A DNA stretch of 64,000 nucleotides from contig OX485803.1 of assembly GCA_950295325.1 (NCBI GenBank), forward strand, positions 23,248,001 through 23,312,000. Reading direction: 5' to 3'. Source of the DNA: Polytrichum commune. Lineage: Eukaryota; Streptophyta; Polytrichopsida; Polytrichales; Polytrichaceae. A program made the translations under genes and the position numbers. A model generated the notes under the pieces. That model saw only the letters and a program-made list of their open reading frames with translations. It was not told where the DNA came from and made no database searches. The stretch's first letter is position 1. Each line of letters begins with the position of its first letter. Shown piece by piece: positions 21,501 through 33,126 of the stretch.

Positions 21501-24500
21501 CTCATTGCAAGGACTTGATTACAGTGGATTCACATCAACACTTGTTGTGCTGGTCTCAGATTGGCATTGTGGATCCAGACTGCCGCCTTATTGGACTCCA
21601 TCTGTATGATGGGTTGTTTAAGGTTCGATTTACAAACTGCAGCTGCTTGGAAGTGACCATTTGTGACCTTTTTAATCTGTTGTAATCCAAAAATTGCAGT
21701 CCACAAATAGGTGATAGAAAATTATTGATTAAGGGAGGCCTACAAGATGAACTAAGACTTGAGACGAATCTAGCTGCACATTTTCTGAGCAAGAGCTGTA
21801 AGATTGTGTTCATTACATGGTTAGTTTGGCATCATCCCTACAACCAAAGAAAAGTATCAAATTTTCTCTGTGATTCATTTTGCTATTCTTAGTTAATGGT
21901 ATTCTGTACGTCATGTCAGTTTTTTTTTTGTATTGTGTAAACAAGGGCATCTTCATATCTAGAAGAAGCTGTCGCCAACTATTCCTTCATCTTCCACCCT
22001 CCCTCATAACTCTGCATCTTTGTACTATCAATATTATTTTTGTGGCTGCATGACCACTCTCTCCTTTTTTTTAGGTGATCCCAATTGACAGTAAAGGCCA
22101 ACTGAAGGAGGCTTTCAATATCAGGTGAGCAACTTTCAGCAAGACCATTTTATCTTTCTGTTGGCAATAGTATGTCCAAGAGTTATGGAGGGTTTTGTTC
22201 TTGAGAATGCTCTGTGGTCTGGGCATTGTCACATCTGTGAGTTACTATTGTGTCTTCCACGCCCTTGTCCTAGCGAGGTGTACTTATTTAATATCAAATG
22301 TCAGCATAAGCAAACATTAGGCATTTCCGTGCTCCTTGTATTTTGCGTGAGCCGTAAAAGTTTTGTACAGTAACACACTTGTGAGTATTGGAATTTTATT
22401 TGGTGGAAAAATAATTTCAATTTTTTTATCAATATGAGGATCTTTGTAGTTATATCTTGCTTTTAGTAGTCAACTGGCTGAATCTAGTGATTTTTTTTCT
22501 AAAATGAGAACCAAATCTCAGATTGCCAGTATTCAACAGTTATTGATATGCACTTTAAAGAGGTTTAGTCCTGACACAGTGGTTGCTCACAGGTTGGAGG
22601 AGCTGCAAGTTCTTGACATCAAATTTCTATATGGCTGTGCCAAGCCTACTATTGCAGTTCTTTATCAGGTTTACTTTCTGATTTTGCTACAGAGGTGTTT
22701 CATGTAGAACTTAGTTTAGTTGGTGTGCAATAATGAAATGTCTTATTGAGACCATAGCACATGAAGATCCTTTGATAATGACAAGGATTTATATTGGAGG
22801 GTGCTTGGTAGTAGTGTGTTAGCTAAAGCAAAGTACAATGTTAGAGACCTGTGTTTGGCCCAGGTTTTCACATATAGCATTACTGTACATGTTTTGACAG
22901 GATAATAAGGATGCACGACATGTGAAGACTTATGAGGTACAAATGAAAGAGAAAGATTTTGGAGAGGGCCCATGGCTGCAAAATAATTTGGATAATGGTG
23001 CGGGGTTGCTGATTCCCGTTCCTCTCCCACTGGGTGGTGCTATAATTATTGGGGAGCAGACTATAGTGTACTACAATGGTTCTGTTTTCAAAGCAATTCC
23101 AATCAGACCGGTACCATATCTTACCTCAATGGCTGTGACTTCACCGTAATTTTCTCATACTACAAGTATACGTTGTCTTGATGGAGCAAATGAATGTGTA
23201 TATGTCTCAGTAGTGAGTGTCATTTCCAACTCTTGGTTTGAGTTGTGTGGAATTTATTTGGAGTTCTTATTAGGCACGGTGGTTAATGGTGGTAACAGTC
23301 TATTACCAAGGCCTATGGAAGAGTGGATAATGATGGGTCTCGATACCTGCTGAGCGATCACAATGGCATGTTGTACCTCCTGGTTATCAGTCATGATAAG
23401 GAACGGTTAGTAAACAACATCATAAACACAGTTGCCTTACTTATGCTACACTCTGATAAGTGCCATGTTTCAAATTTGTTATTTTTGTGTTTGCCTATTT
23501 GGGAGTTGTAGAATGGACAGCTGTGATTGGACCTTGATTCTGGATAGTGCAGAGAGCAATTGCATGATTGCAGTTGATAGAATTCAAATTCAAGCCTTGT
23601 TGGATCTTGAATGCGAGGAGATTGTTGTTTCTATATTACTTATCACACGAGTACAATATCTGGGAATGCGTATGTTCTTGATGGGAGTTGCTTCTTATGT
23701 GCAGTCATATTGTCAGATAAAGTTGTATTTACCAAGTATTTTGGTGCATTGTTCTTTTGCTGTTGATTGTCACCTGTGGAGAACCAATATTTTAAGAAGA
23801 GCAAGAGACTGGGTTGCCACTTGTACTCTTCATGATTGAATTGCATAAGTGCACATAAATGCATGAGTCTGAATGGTCAGAAGAATGAGTCCCTGAGCTT
23901 TTGAAGATTTCTTGGACAATACTGTGCAGTGTACTAGCCCTAAATGTGGAGCCACTTGGGGAGACATCAGCAGCATCTACTCTATCTTATCTTGACAACG
24001 GGGTTGTGTTTGTTGGCTCCAGTTATGGTGACTCACAGGTATGTTGCTGAAATGTGGTTATCAATTTGTTATAGCTCACATTTTTTCACCGTTTGGGTTG
24101 CATTTGGGTGCATTACAGGGAATATGAAGTTTGATTTTCTCCTTACAATTCCTGTTTTATTAGAGGCATCTTCTTTTTGTACAGAATAGCAAAAATTGTT
24201 GTGTTTACTTGCCTGTGCAGTTAATCAGGTTGAATCACCAGGCAGATACAAAGGGATCATATGTTGAGGTCTTGGAGAGCTTTGTGAATTTGGGTCCTAT
24301 TGTAGATCTCTGTGTTGTTGATTTGGAAAGACAAGGCCAGGGCCAAGTGGTGACTTGCTCTGGTGCCTTCAAAGATGGTTCTCTGCACATTGTTCGTAAT
24401 GGAATAGGCATCAATGAGCAGGTTATTCCTTATTTCATTTGTTTCACATGCACCTTTACAAATGATTTGTGGTTCACTGTTTTTCATAATTGTTATCTTT

Positions 24501-27500
24501 ATTTGTACATTACATGTCAATATAGGTTCCACTTCATATATCTATGCATTTTGTTTGATTTCTTTGAAGATGACAATTTTTTTTATTCCTTTGATCTGGG
24601 CTACTGGCCCACCCTTTGGTTGTGGTATCATTTATCATTTATTAATCCCTATGTTGTGTGGAGCTGAGCATCTGATATTTGCGGCACGAAGTGCTGCCTT
24701 TGCAGGAGTTTTATGCAGTAAATCTTTCAGGAGTTTAAAAAGTTGACTGGCAGTATTATTCTATGACTCACTCTAACATCACACCTATGTATGATTTTAA
24801 AACATGTGTCTGGGTAGAATTAGGTAGGGCTCTGTAATGTCTAGGGGTTTGTGTTGCGGAGCAATATAAAAACATATATTCATGACTGTCAATTAATCTC
24901 TTCTAGTTTCGTACGATTTTCTTTTTTGATAAAAGAGAGGGAGGTTCCTGAAATCCACTTTTTCGAAGGTAAAAGATATACTGAATTATGCTGTATGTTG
25001 CTTTGTACAGGCTTCTGCAGAGCTGCAAGGCATAAAGGGCATGTGGTCTCTTCGAGCATCATCCAGTGATTCTTTTGATACATTCCTTGTCGTGAGTTTT
25101 ATCAGTGAGACCCGCATTTTGGCTATGAACGCTGAGGATGAACTTGAGGAGACTGAGATTGACGGATTCGATTCTGAAGCACAGACTCTATTCTGTCACA
25201 ATGCTGTGTATGATCAACTTGTACAAGTAAGCACTTCTGAGGAGAGGGATTAGGAAGTGACTTGTTCCATGAAGGCTAAACCTTTAACCCATTACCCAGT
25301 AGGACTTTATTTAGTGCAGCATTCTTTTAGACCTGGTCCGGGAACTTCTTCTGGCATTTATTGGTCACCTTTGGGTAAGCAGGTTACAGCAAGTTCATTA
25401 CGTCTTGTGGATGCGAAGACACGGAGGCAACTGACAGAGTGGAAGGCCCCAGCACCAATTTCGATAAATGTGGCCACAGCAAATGTGTCTCAGGTTTGCC
25501 CTTCTGATCCTTTTCATCTGTATTGGACCTAGATGAAAAGTCCGCCATGTTGAGTTATTTGCAAAGTCTACTAGTGGGGGACTTTTGTATTTGGTGGTTT
25601 TTTTTAGCATAATGTGTTAGAGCCTAATTCTGAAAGTTTGGTGAAACTCTTGACTTCCAAAAACTTTGAGAGAACTTAAGGATCCAAATAGTGCCTGACC
25701 CATGGAATATGCCATGCTAAATCTTGGCTTGGCCTATGCAAGGCAAGCTTGGTGCACCCATCCTAGTATGACAAGCCAGAATTCCGTTTTCTTATAGCCT
25801 GGCCCCACTCTTTTAGCATGCTTAATCTAAATCTTAAGAAAACTTGGCTGACTTTATGCATAAGCTCTCAAACTCACCTTTTAGCCAACTTATCTGGTGT
25901 TTGATCCCGGAACTTTCTGGATAACTAGGTTGGTTTCTGCTTATCTCTTGGTTTCCTCGTTTCTGCTGTTTTAGGAATTCCTGAATCACAGTCCTTTCAA
26001 TTGCCCCACACTGTCAGCAGGTAGGCTTTCAGGCCTCATCTCAAACTAATTCTGTCAAGGATATGGACAGGTGCTCCTTGCAACAGGAGGTGGGAATCTT
26101 GTGTATATCGAAATAGGGGAAGGAACATTACAGGAGGTGAAACATGTACAGTTGGAATATGAAATTTCTTGTTTGGATATTAATCCTGTTGGGGACAACC
26201 CCGAGCGCAGCAATCTGGTGGCAGTTGGCATGTGGACGGACATCAGTGTTCGAATTTTCTCTCTTCCAGCTCTCACATTGATTACAAAGGAAAACCTAGG
26301 CGGGGAAATTATTCCACGATCAGTCCTTTTCTGCTCATTTGATGGGGTGAGAAGCTTTCTTTCTGTGATATTTTCCTCAATTATGAAAATCTGAGTGATT
26401 TCATTTTTGTTTCAGCCCATTCTATAACGAGTTATCCATAACTGTACTAACCTAGCCTTTTGGTGGTGTGCAATCAGATCGCTTATCTGCTTTGTGCTTT
26501 GGGAGATGGACATCTATTTAATTTCATGCTAAATCCTGCAACAGGGGAATTATCTGACCGTAAGAAGATTTCCTTGGGCACTCAACCAATAGCCCTTCGC
26601 ACTTTCCGATCAAAGAATGCTACACATGTTTTTGCAGCATCAGATCGACCGACAGTGATATACAGCAGCAATAAGAAACTTTTGTACAGTAATGTTAATC
26701 TAAAGGAAGTCAATCATATGTGCCCATTCAACTCCGCATCATTTCCAGATAGGTCCGTTTCACATTTCCTTATCTATTCTTTGTAAAACTGAAAGATGTG
26801 TCAAAGATATATTATCTGGTTAAAAGTTGCATGTGGATTGAGGTTCTTGACTTGTTTGTGTTGAAGTTAAACTAACATGTTTTCCTTTTTTTGGGGGGTG
26901 GGGGATTTTATAGTCTTGCAATTGGCAAAGAAGGTGAGCTCACAATCGGCACTATTGACGATATTCAGAAGCTACATATTCGCACTGTCCCTCTTGGTGA
27001 GCACCCTCGGCGCATAGCTCATCAAGAAAGGTCCCACACATTTGCAATCTGCTCTGCCAAGTATTCACCAACAGGGTCCAATGGTGAAGATATGGAAAAC
27101 CACTTTGTACGGTTGATTGAAGACCAAACTTTTGAGATCAATTCTTCATTTGCTCTCGACCCTTATGAGAATGGATGCTCTATCATCACCTGCTCCTTCT
27201 CAGATGACCCCAATGTGTACTATTGTGTGGGTACTGCCTATGCTCTACCAGAGGAAAGCGAGCCAAGCAAGGTTAGCAAACTCCTATGTGATATTTGGGT
27301 GCTAGTATGGGCCTCTTGAACCTTGAAGGGTTAAGGTTCTTGAAGTGTGTGTCTAAGAAAGTTTGCATTTAGTAATAGGTAGCCCTGTTTCCAAGCTCAT
27401 TCCTGTCTATGGGTTTTTATTTATTGAAGAGGATGACTGGATTTCTGGACAGGGACGAATTCTGGTCTTCCACGTTGATGAGGGGAAGCTCCAACTTGTG

Positions 27501-28552
27501 GCGGAGAAGGAAGCAAAGGGGGCAGTGTATAACTTGAATGCCTTCAACGGGAAACTTTTGGCAGGAATCAACCAAAAGATTGCTCTGTACAAGTGGACAT
27601 CTCGAGATGAAAGCACTAGAGAGTTGCAATACGAATCATCTCATCATGGTCATATCTTGGCACTCTACGTTCAATCACGTGGTGACTTCATTGTTGTAGG
27701 AGATTTGATGAAATCGATCTCCCTGCTCATCTATAAGGTTGGTTCTCAAACTTGGGGTGAAATGTCAATTAGCTTATACATTAAATTGATATAAATAAAA
27801 TTTTCTATGCATGGAGCTACGTAGTCAGTGGCCCATTTCTCAGGAACTGTTTTTGTGTTGTTTTTCCTTGTCATTTCTGTGCGTACTCAATATCAATATT
27901 ACTGCAGTTCCACAATGTACAGTTGCTACTTTAGATGATATTGAAAGTGGCAATTGTGTAAATTCTGCAGCCTGAGGAAGGAGCAATTGAGGAGCGTGCA
28001 CGGGACTACAACGCCAATTGGATGACAGCAATTGAAATTTTGGACGATGACACATACTTGGGCGCAGAAAATAGTTTCAACTTATTTTCGGTGAGGAAAA
28101 ATAATGATGCTGCTACAGATGAGGAGAGGGGTCGACTGGAAGTGGTGGGTGAGTATCATCTCGGCGAATTTGTGAACAGGTTTCGACATGGGTCCCTTGT
28201 TATGCGCCTGCCCGACAGCGAGGCGAGCCAAATCCCAACAGTCATCTTTGGAACTGTGAATGGTGTTATAGGTGTCATTGCGTCACTACCACAAGAGCAG
28301 TTCTTATTCCTGCAGAAGTTGCAGCAGTCGCTGGTTAAGGTGATCAAAGGTGTTGGGGGTTTAAGTCACGAGCAATGGAGGTCATTCAGCAATGAGAGGA
28401 AAACAGTTGATGCTCGCAACTTTTTAGACGGGGACTTGATTGAGTCATTCCTGGACCTGAGCAGGAATCGGATGGAGGAAATAGCCACTACACTCGATGT
28501 CTCTGTGGAAGAGCTTTGCAAAAGGGTAGAGGAGCTTACTAGGCTACACTAA
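18588..28552 (+). CDS. DDB1: DDB1, CUL4 adaptor (UV-damaged DNA-binding protein 1), complete
   Basis: The gene has nineteen exons: 18588-18691, 19740-19788, 20285-20344, 20647-20738, 21111-21162, 21560-21622, 22075-22124, 22593-22668, 22901-23110, 23299-23405, 23930-24038, 24221-24421, 25011-25226, 25383-25493, 26071-26346, 26478-26752, 26914-27271, 27453-27737 and 27971-28552. The total is 3276 nt, or 1091 aa plus stop, against about 1088 aa in Arabidopsis. The protein starts [20 protein letters not shown] and ends [14 protein letters not shown], matching plant DDB1 throughout. DDB1 is three WD40 propellers: A and C hold DCAF receptors and B binds CUL4. In plants it works with DET1/COP10 in light signalling and in nucleotide-excision repair. 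No stop or frameshift is seen. Exon 11's first base (23929 or 23930) should be rechecked, since I set it by frame. Exon 2's acceptor (CTAAAG) is unusual but phase-correct. The leader has minisatellite and GAAA repeats. Confidence 0.95.
25600..25830. repeat. Dispersed repeat in DDB1 intron 14
   Basis: This block shares ordered motifs with the reverse complement of 59145-59350: GAAAGTT-GGTGAAACT, AAAACTTTGAGAGA, AGGATC-AAATA, GCCTATG-AAGG, AGCTTGG, CCATCCTAGT and ACAAGC. The two copies are moderately diverged. The class is unknown. Confidence 0.6.
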
Positions 28553-30940
28553 ATGTTTTGGGAACAATCCTATAACTTTTCCTGATCCTGTAACTCTATT
28601 TCGACAATCTAATTCTATAAGCCGAAATTCGAGTGACAAATCTCTACTTTATTATGTATTGTCTGTTTCAAAGAAGGCAAGAGAAGGCCTTTTATAGAGT
28701 GATTAATGACATATGATTACTACTGTTTACATGAGACACTTTTGCTTTTCCTGTCTATAATTAGGAGTATAAATTGGAGCTCAGACTTTACAAGCAAATA
28801 GGTACACTAATTATAATATTTAGTGTCACTTACAATTTGAAATTATGCAATCTTATATCTATTTGTAACATATCTCGTTTTTCCAACAAATGTTAAATTG
28901 GTTGTTTGGACATTGTAGAACATTAAGAACTTTACTTAGTAAGAAATTACATTGGTAGGAAAAAGATATAGCATTGTGTAAATCCAAATGGTGAGTGACA
29001 CTAAACATCATATTTAGTAGTTATAGATCTATTTCAATTTGGGCACTTTGAGTGTGGGGCTGTGATTTCTATGGTAGCAAGATAACAGGTGTCAAGTTTC
29101 AACCAATGTTGAAATGTTCTGTAGGTGAATGCATGTTTCAATATATAACCAAACAATGATATAAAAGCTTTGAACCTCCCCTTGTGAATATTATCAAATT
29201 TTGGTACTTGGTGTGCTTAACAAGATGAGAGAATAATTGTATACCCCCAAGTCGAACTTACATGCATTCTGGATGAAGGGACTCTAGTAAAAAACAAGGC
29301 CGCATTGGCTCATTCCAATTGGATCAATTTGAAGTCCAATAAATTTTGAAATAGCTAATTTTGGCTTATAGAATACACTCTACACTCCATAATATCAACC
29401 TCCTTAATTTCACTCCTCCTCTTATATCCCGAAACCCTAGGGAACGGATGTTCTCAGTTTAAATCTCTCCTTATTGTCATGTTTCCTTCCCATATATCAT
29501 GGAGTTTGACATTAAAATAAACCACCACAGAATTCAAACCACATGCTCACATGCATCACGTTGGCATCGTTGTAATTGTTGTCATTATTGCAATATTGAC
29601 TTTGTGCTATTCCATAATGTCACATGCTACACTAATTCTCATTTATTGCGCATCCATGTCAACACCACAAAACTCCTCACTATCATATGCACTTTGATTT
29701 TCACAAGCGTGATATTACGGACTTTAAAGTGTAATTCATTGTAAATAAGTTTACTTAGAGCTAACACCTCAAAGCTTTAACCTATATGTATGTCACATTG
29801 ATTACTAGGTATAAGGGCTCTGTATGCCCATATAGCTTGTATGAAGGCATTATAGGTTTATAGGACCAAGGCTATGAACAATTTCAAGGTCAAAGGAAAA
29901 ACTAGAAGGTGTGGGTAGCTACTCAATGCAAGGTGCGCTTGTATAGGGCCCTTAGGTAGGGTGCTTATTGCTTCCGTTGTACCAATTGCTTGTAACCTTG
30001 TTAAGGGCCACTTCACACACAAGACTGAGAGCCCGTGACCATTACACTTCAAGCACTCTCATTGGTGGAAAAGGCGGAGCCAGTCCAAGTTCGCTTCACA
30101 CTACGCTTGAGGGACCAGCGGAGTATGTGAATGCAAGATGGATGTAAAGTCTACATGGAATCCTACATGGCATTGAATGGATCATGCTTAATGGTCACTT
30201 GGACTATTCTCCAAAACTACCTTTTGGAAGCAGGCCTAACACAAAACCGGGAGTCCATGGCATTCCGAACGCTCACAACCGCTGATTTATTCTATTTTAT
30301 CATGTGTGAGGATCCACATGAATAGAAATTCATCGAACTAGGATTTGGTTGAGGGCCCGGTCACATATGACTTCACACTACACTTGGGGAATTGTGACCA
30401 CACTACATGATTTTGGAGGTGTGTTGGGACAGCCTTTGGACACTTTTCTTTTGGGCTCTCACAATTTCATGGTCATGGCTCTTGGCTCGTGTGTGGAGTG
30501 GCCCTGAGTGACATGTGATGACCTATTGACCCACTCAACCACCTATTGAGTTACTTAGAGTAGAGGCGGCCATAACTAGTCACTTCAAAGATTTTGTGCC
30601 AAATCTGGAGAAATATAAGGCGGTGCAATTTTTTCTCGTGTAGGAAGATAGAAATTAGGAGGATTGCAATTTTTTTTTTTTAAAATCAGTAATTTTATTC
30701 CTTAAAGTGAAATTATTGTGAATTTTTGAAGGCAAAAGTTGGCCTGAACATATTACCAATATCTAGAGTTTGTCATAACCGCTCATTCCTCCTCACTTTA
30801 GCACCAAAACTAAGACATGTGTCATTGTATTATTGGTTCCGGCCTTATCAAAAATCAATCCAAGCTTGATCGAAAGTCCGGTACCCTATAGATTGCCGAT
30901 GGGTCCTGATTAATTATAAGCACTTCTACTCTAGATACTC
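28553..30940. other. DDB1 3' region and gene-free stretch
   Basis: The first 150-200 bases are probable DDB1 3' UTR, with several A/T-rich possible poly(A) signals. Beyond that, no gene is seen. The open frames at 29499-29744 and 30131-30325 have no domain. A poly-T run is near 30670. Confidence 0.45.
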
Positions 30941-30944
30941 TAGC

Positions 30945-32105
30945 TACTCTATCTACCATGTAACCTAGCCAAAGGATAGCAAAATAGATAACCCAATAGG
31001 AAAATGACATTGATGTACCAAAACTTGTTATGGTTAACTACATTATTTATATGATTTAATGTGACATGTCTTGTCGTAACAAGTGTCTCATGCCACTTTC
31101 TTTGGTTGCCACCCAATATTTGTAAGATCATTGAGGTGGATTCATGATATTACATTATTTAGTCACGAGGGACGGTTTCACGACCTTGGAATATGTCAAT
31201 TATCTTTTGTGGCCTCCCCAAACAAAGGAAGATTATTTGTTTACTATTCATACGTTAAAGTTGACACTTCAAAATTTGGGTGGAGTTATACTTTTGGCAC
31301 TATTCACATGAAACACTATTCATCCATGTATTATTTACTAAAAATAACGACACTATTTACAATCATTCATACTATTCAGACCGACATTATTTATTATTCA
31401 TACCGGCATCAATTTCTTCCTATTTTCTAAGTTTCTTCCCATGAAGGTAAGATAGTGGAAGCCCATGTCAAATTCTAAATATAGAATGGAACACAACCAT
31501 GCAATTGAATAATGTATTAGATGTATAGTGTGTGCCACATCAAAAGAATGCATTATTCCTCAACATTTTAATATTGTAATCCATATGCAGGGGTGCCATG
31601 CAAAGATCAAATTATCGTATTCAACCTTACCTCTCATTCATCCAATAGAAAAGCCTTGAATAGTATGCAACTTGAAGGTTATTTCTTAAAATCGGTTTGT
31701 CACTAGAATTAGCTTTAAAGACCCTGAATTAGTATAGTCAAGGTTAGAGTGACGAATCAACAACAAGCCTATAGGGGCTCAAGGCTTTATGTTGGATGGA
31801 TGAAAGATATGCCCATATACGATAAATTCCTCTCTTCGGTGCCATGTACTGCACTAACACATGTCAAATTTTGTAGTTACATATACTAGAGTTATCTACC
31901 TACCATGTGCACATGGACCAAACCAAAGGATAACCTAGGAAGAAAGTGGCATGAAGGTAAAACATTGACTGACTAAAACTTGTTTAAACTAATTCAATTG
32001 CATAACTAATTTACTCTTACTTGTCATGTAAAAAAACTTGTCCCATGCCATCTTCTTTGGTTGCCACCCAATAAATTGCAAGATCATTTAGATGAGTTGA
32101 TGATG
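30945..32105. repeat. Direct repeat pair of about 200 bp, 950 bp apart
   Basis: Blocks 30945-31150 and 31895-32105 share, in order, TACCATGT, AACC(T)A-CCAAAGGATA, AAAACTTGTT, ACTTGTC(G/A)T, CTCATGCCA or CCCATGCCA, TTCTTTGGTTGCCACCCAATA and GCAAGATCATT or TAAGATCATT. The segment between them has no coding capacity. The layout could be a small LTR element (TRIM-like) or a simple segmental duplication. Neither TG/CA ends nor a target-site duplication was established. Confidence 0.55.
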
Positions 32106-33126
32106 AATAGTGTGCACCACACTCTATAGAATTGAAGTAAACTTAGAGTCCTAGACATTTCCAATTTGTAATTCATTAGCAACCTAGGTGCCATGTGCTA
32201 CATCAACTTCTAGCAAAGTACAATGATATGTGCAATTAAGTTGCCTTTGTGAATAGGTTACCTTTTTACCCATTCAAATGGTCTTGGGGTAATACATAAC
32301 ATTACTCAATGTTCATCTCTCGTTCCATGGATCCTCAAAATATAAGAGCAAGATGCTCGAAAAGCTGGGCCAGGAGATTCATATTCAAATTGAACTCCCA
32401 ACATCTCATTGTTATATTCTTAGGGTCCATGTTGTTGTATAATGTTATGTATCGTATTACAAACACCCAGTACCGACCATAGGAAACGAAGATTCCTTGT
32501 ATTTTGTTGCTTTGTTTATAAATATCCAAAATAGTGTGGAATGTCGATAAATTACCGTTGGGGCAACCCAATTGCACATGTCGGTGTGGTTATCCGTTTT
32601 ATCCTGCCAAAATAAATAGAAAATGTTGGTGAAAATTTGTGATTGTTTGAGGATAAGGTGATGGGTGGTTTCACAGAACCACGTGTGCATGCGTTGCAGG
32701 TGCTGCAATCATCTGCACAAAGGTGAAATTTGGACAAATCAAGCGTTGATATCGACAGAGAATCCAACAAAGACGAGTTTGGGTTGCAGATTTAGTGAGT
32801 GATCTAATAAGGTTTGGAATTGGAGTGACTGAGTAGATGACATTGGAGACACATTTGAAGCTTCTTCTCCGAACTTGGGTTTGTTCCCCTTGCTTTGTGT
32901 GTGGAAATCTTTGCTGGAGTGGTTCCGAAGAAATGTAGAGACTAGGCTAGATGATCAAAGTGAACTTAAAATGGTCTCCAGCAGCATTGGTGCTGGAAAT
33001 GTACCCTGTTTAACTAATTCGCCATGTTGGACATCCTCTATCTGAATGAAAAGGAGCTAAGGGATGGTGAACCTCTAAAAATTGCGAGAGCTCTTTGAAT
33101 TCTTCTCGGGAGGGGTGAGGGTTAGG
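32106..33126. other. Upstream region of the GNAT gene
   Basis: No gene is seen. The region becomes less AT-rich toward 33126 and is taken as promoter and leader of the GNAT gene. No TATA box could be assigned with confidence. Confidence 0.4.
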
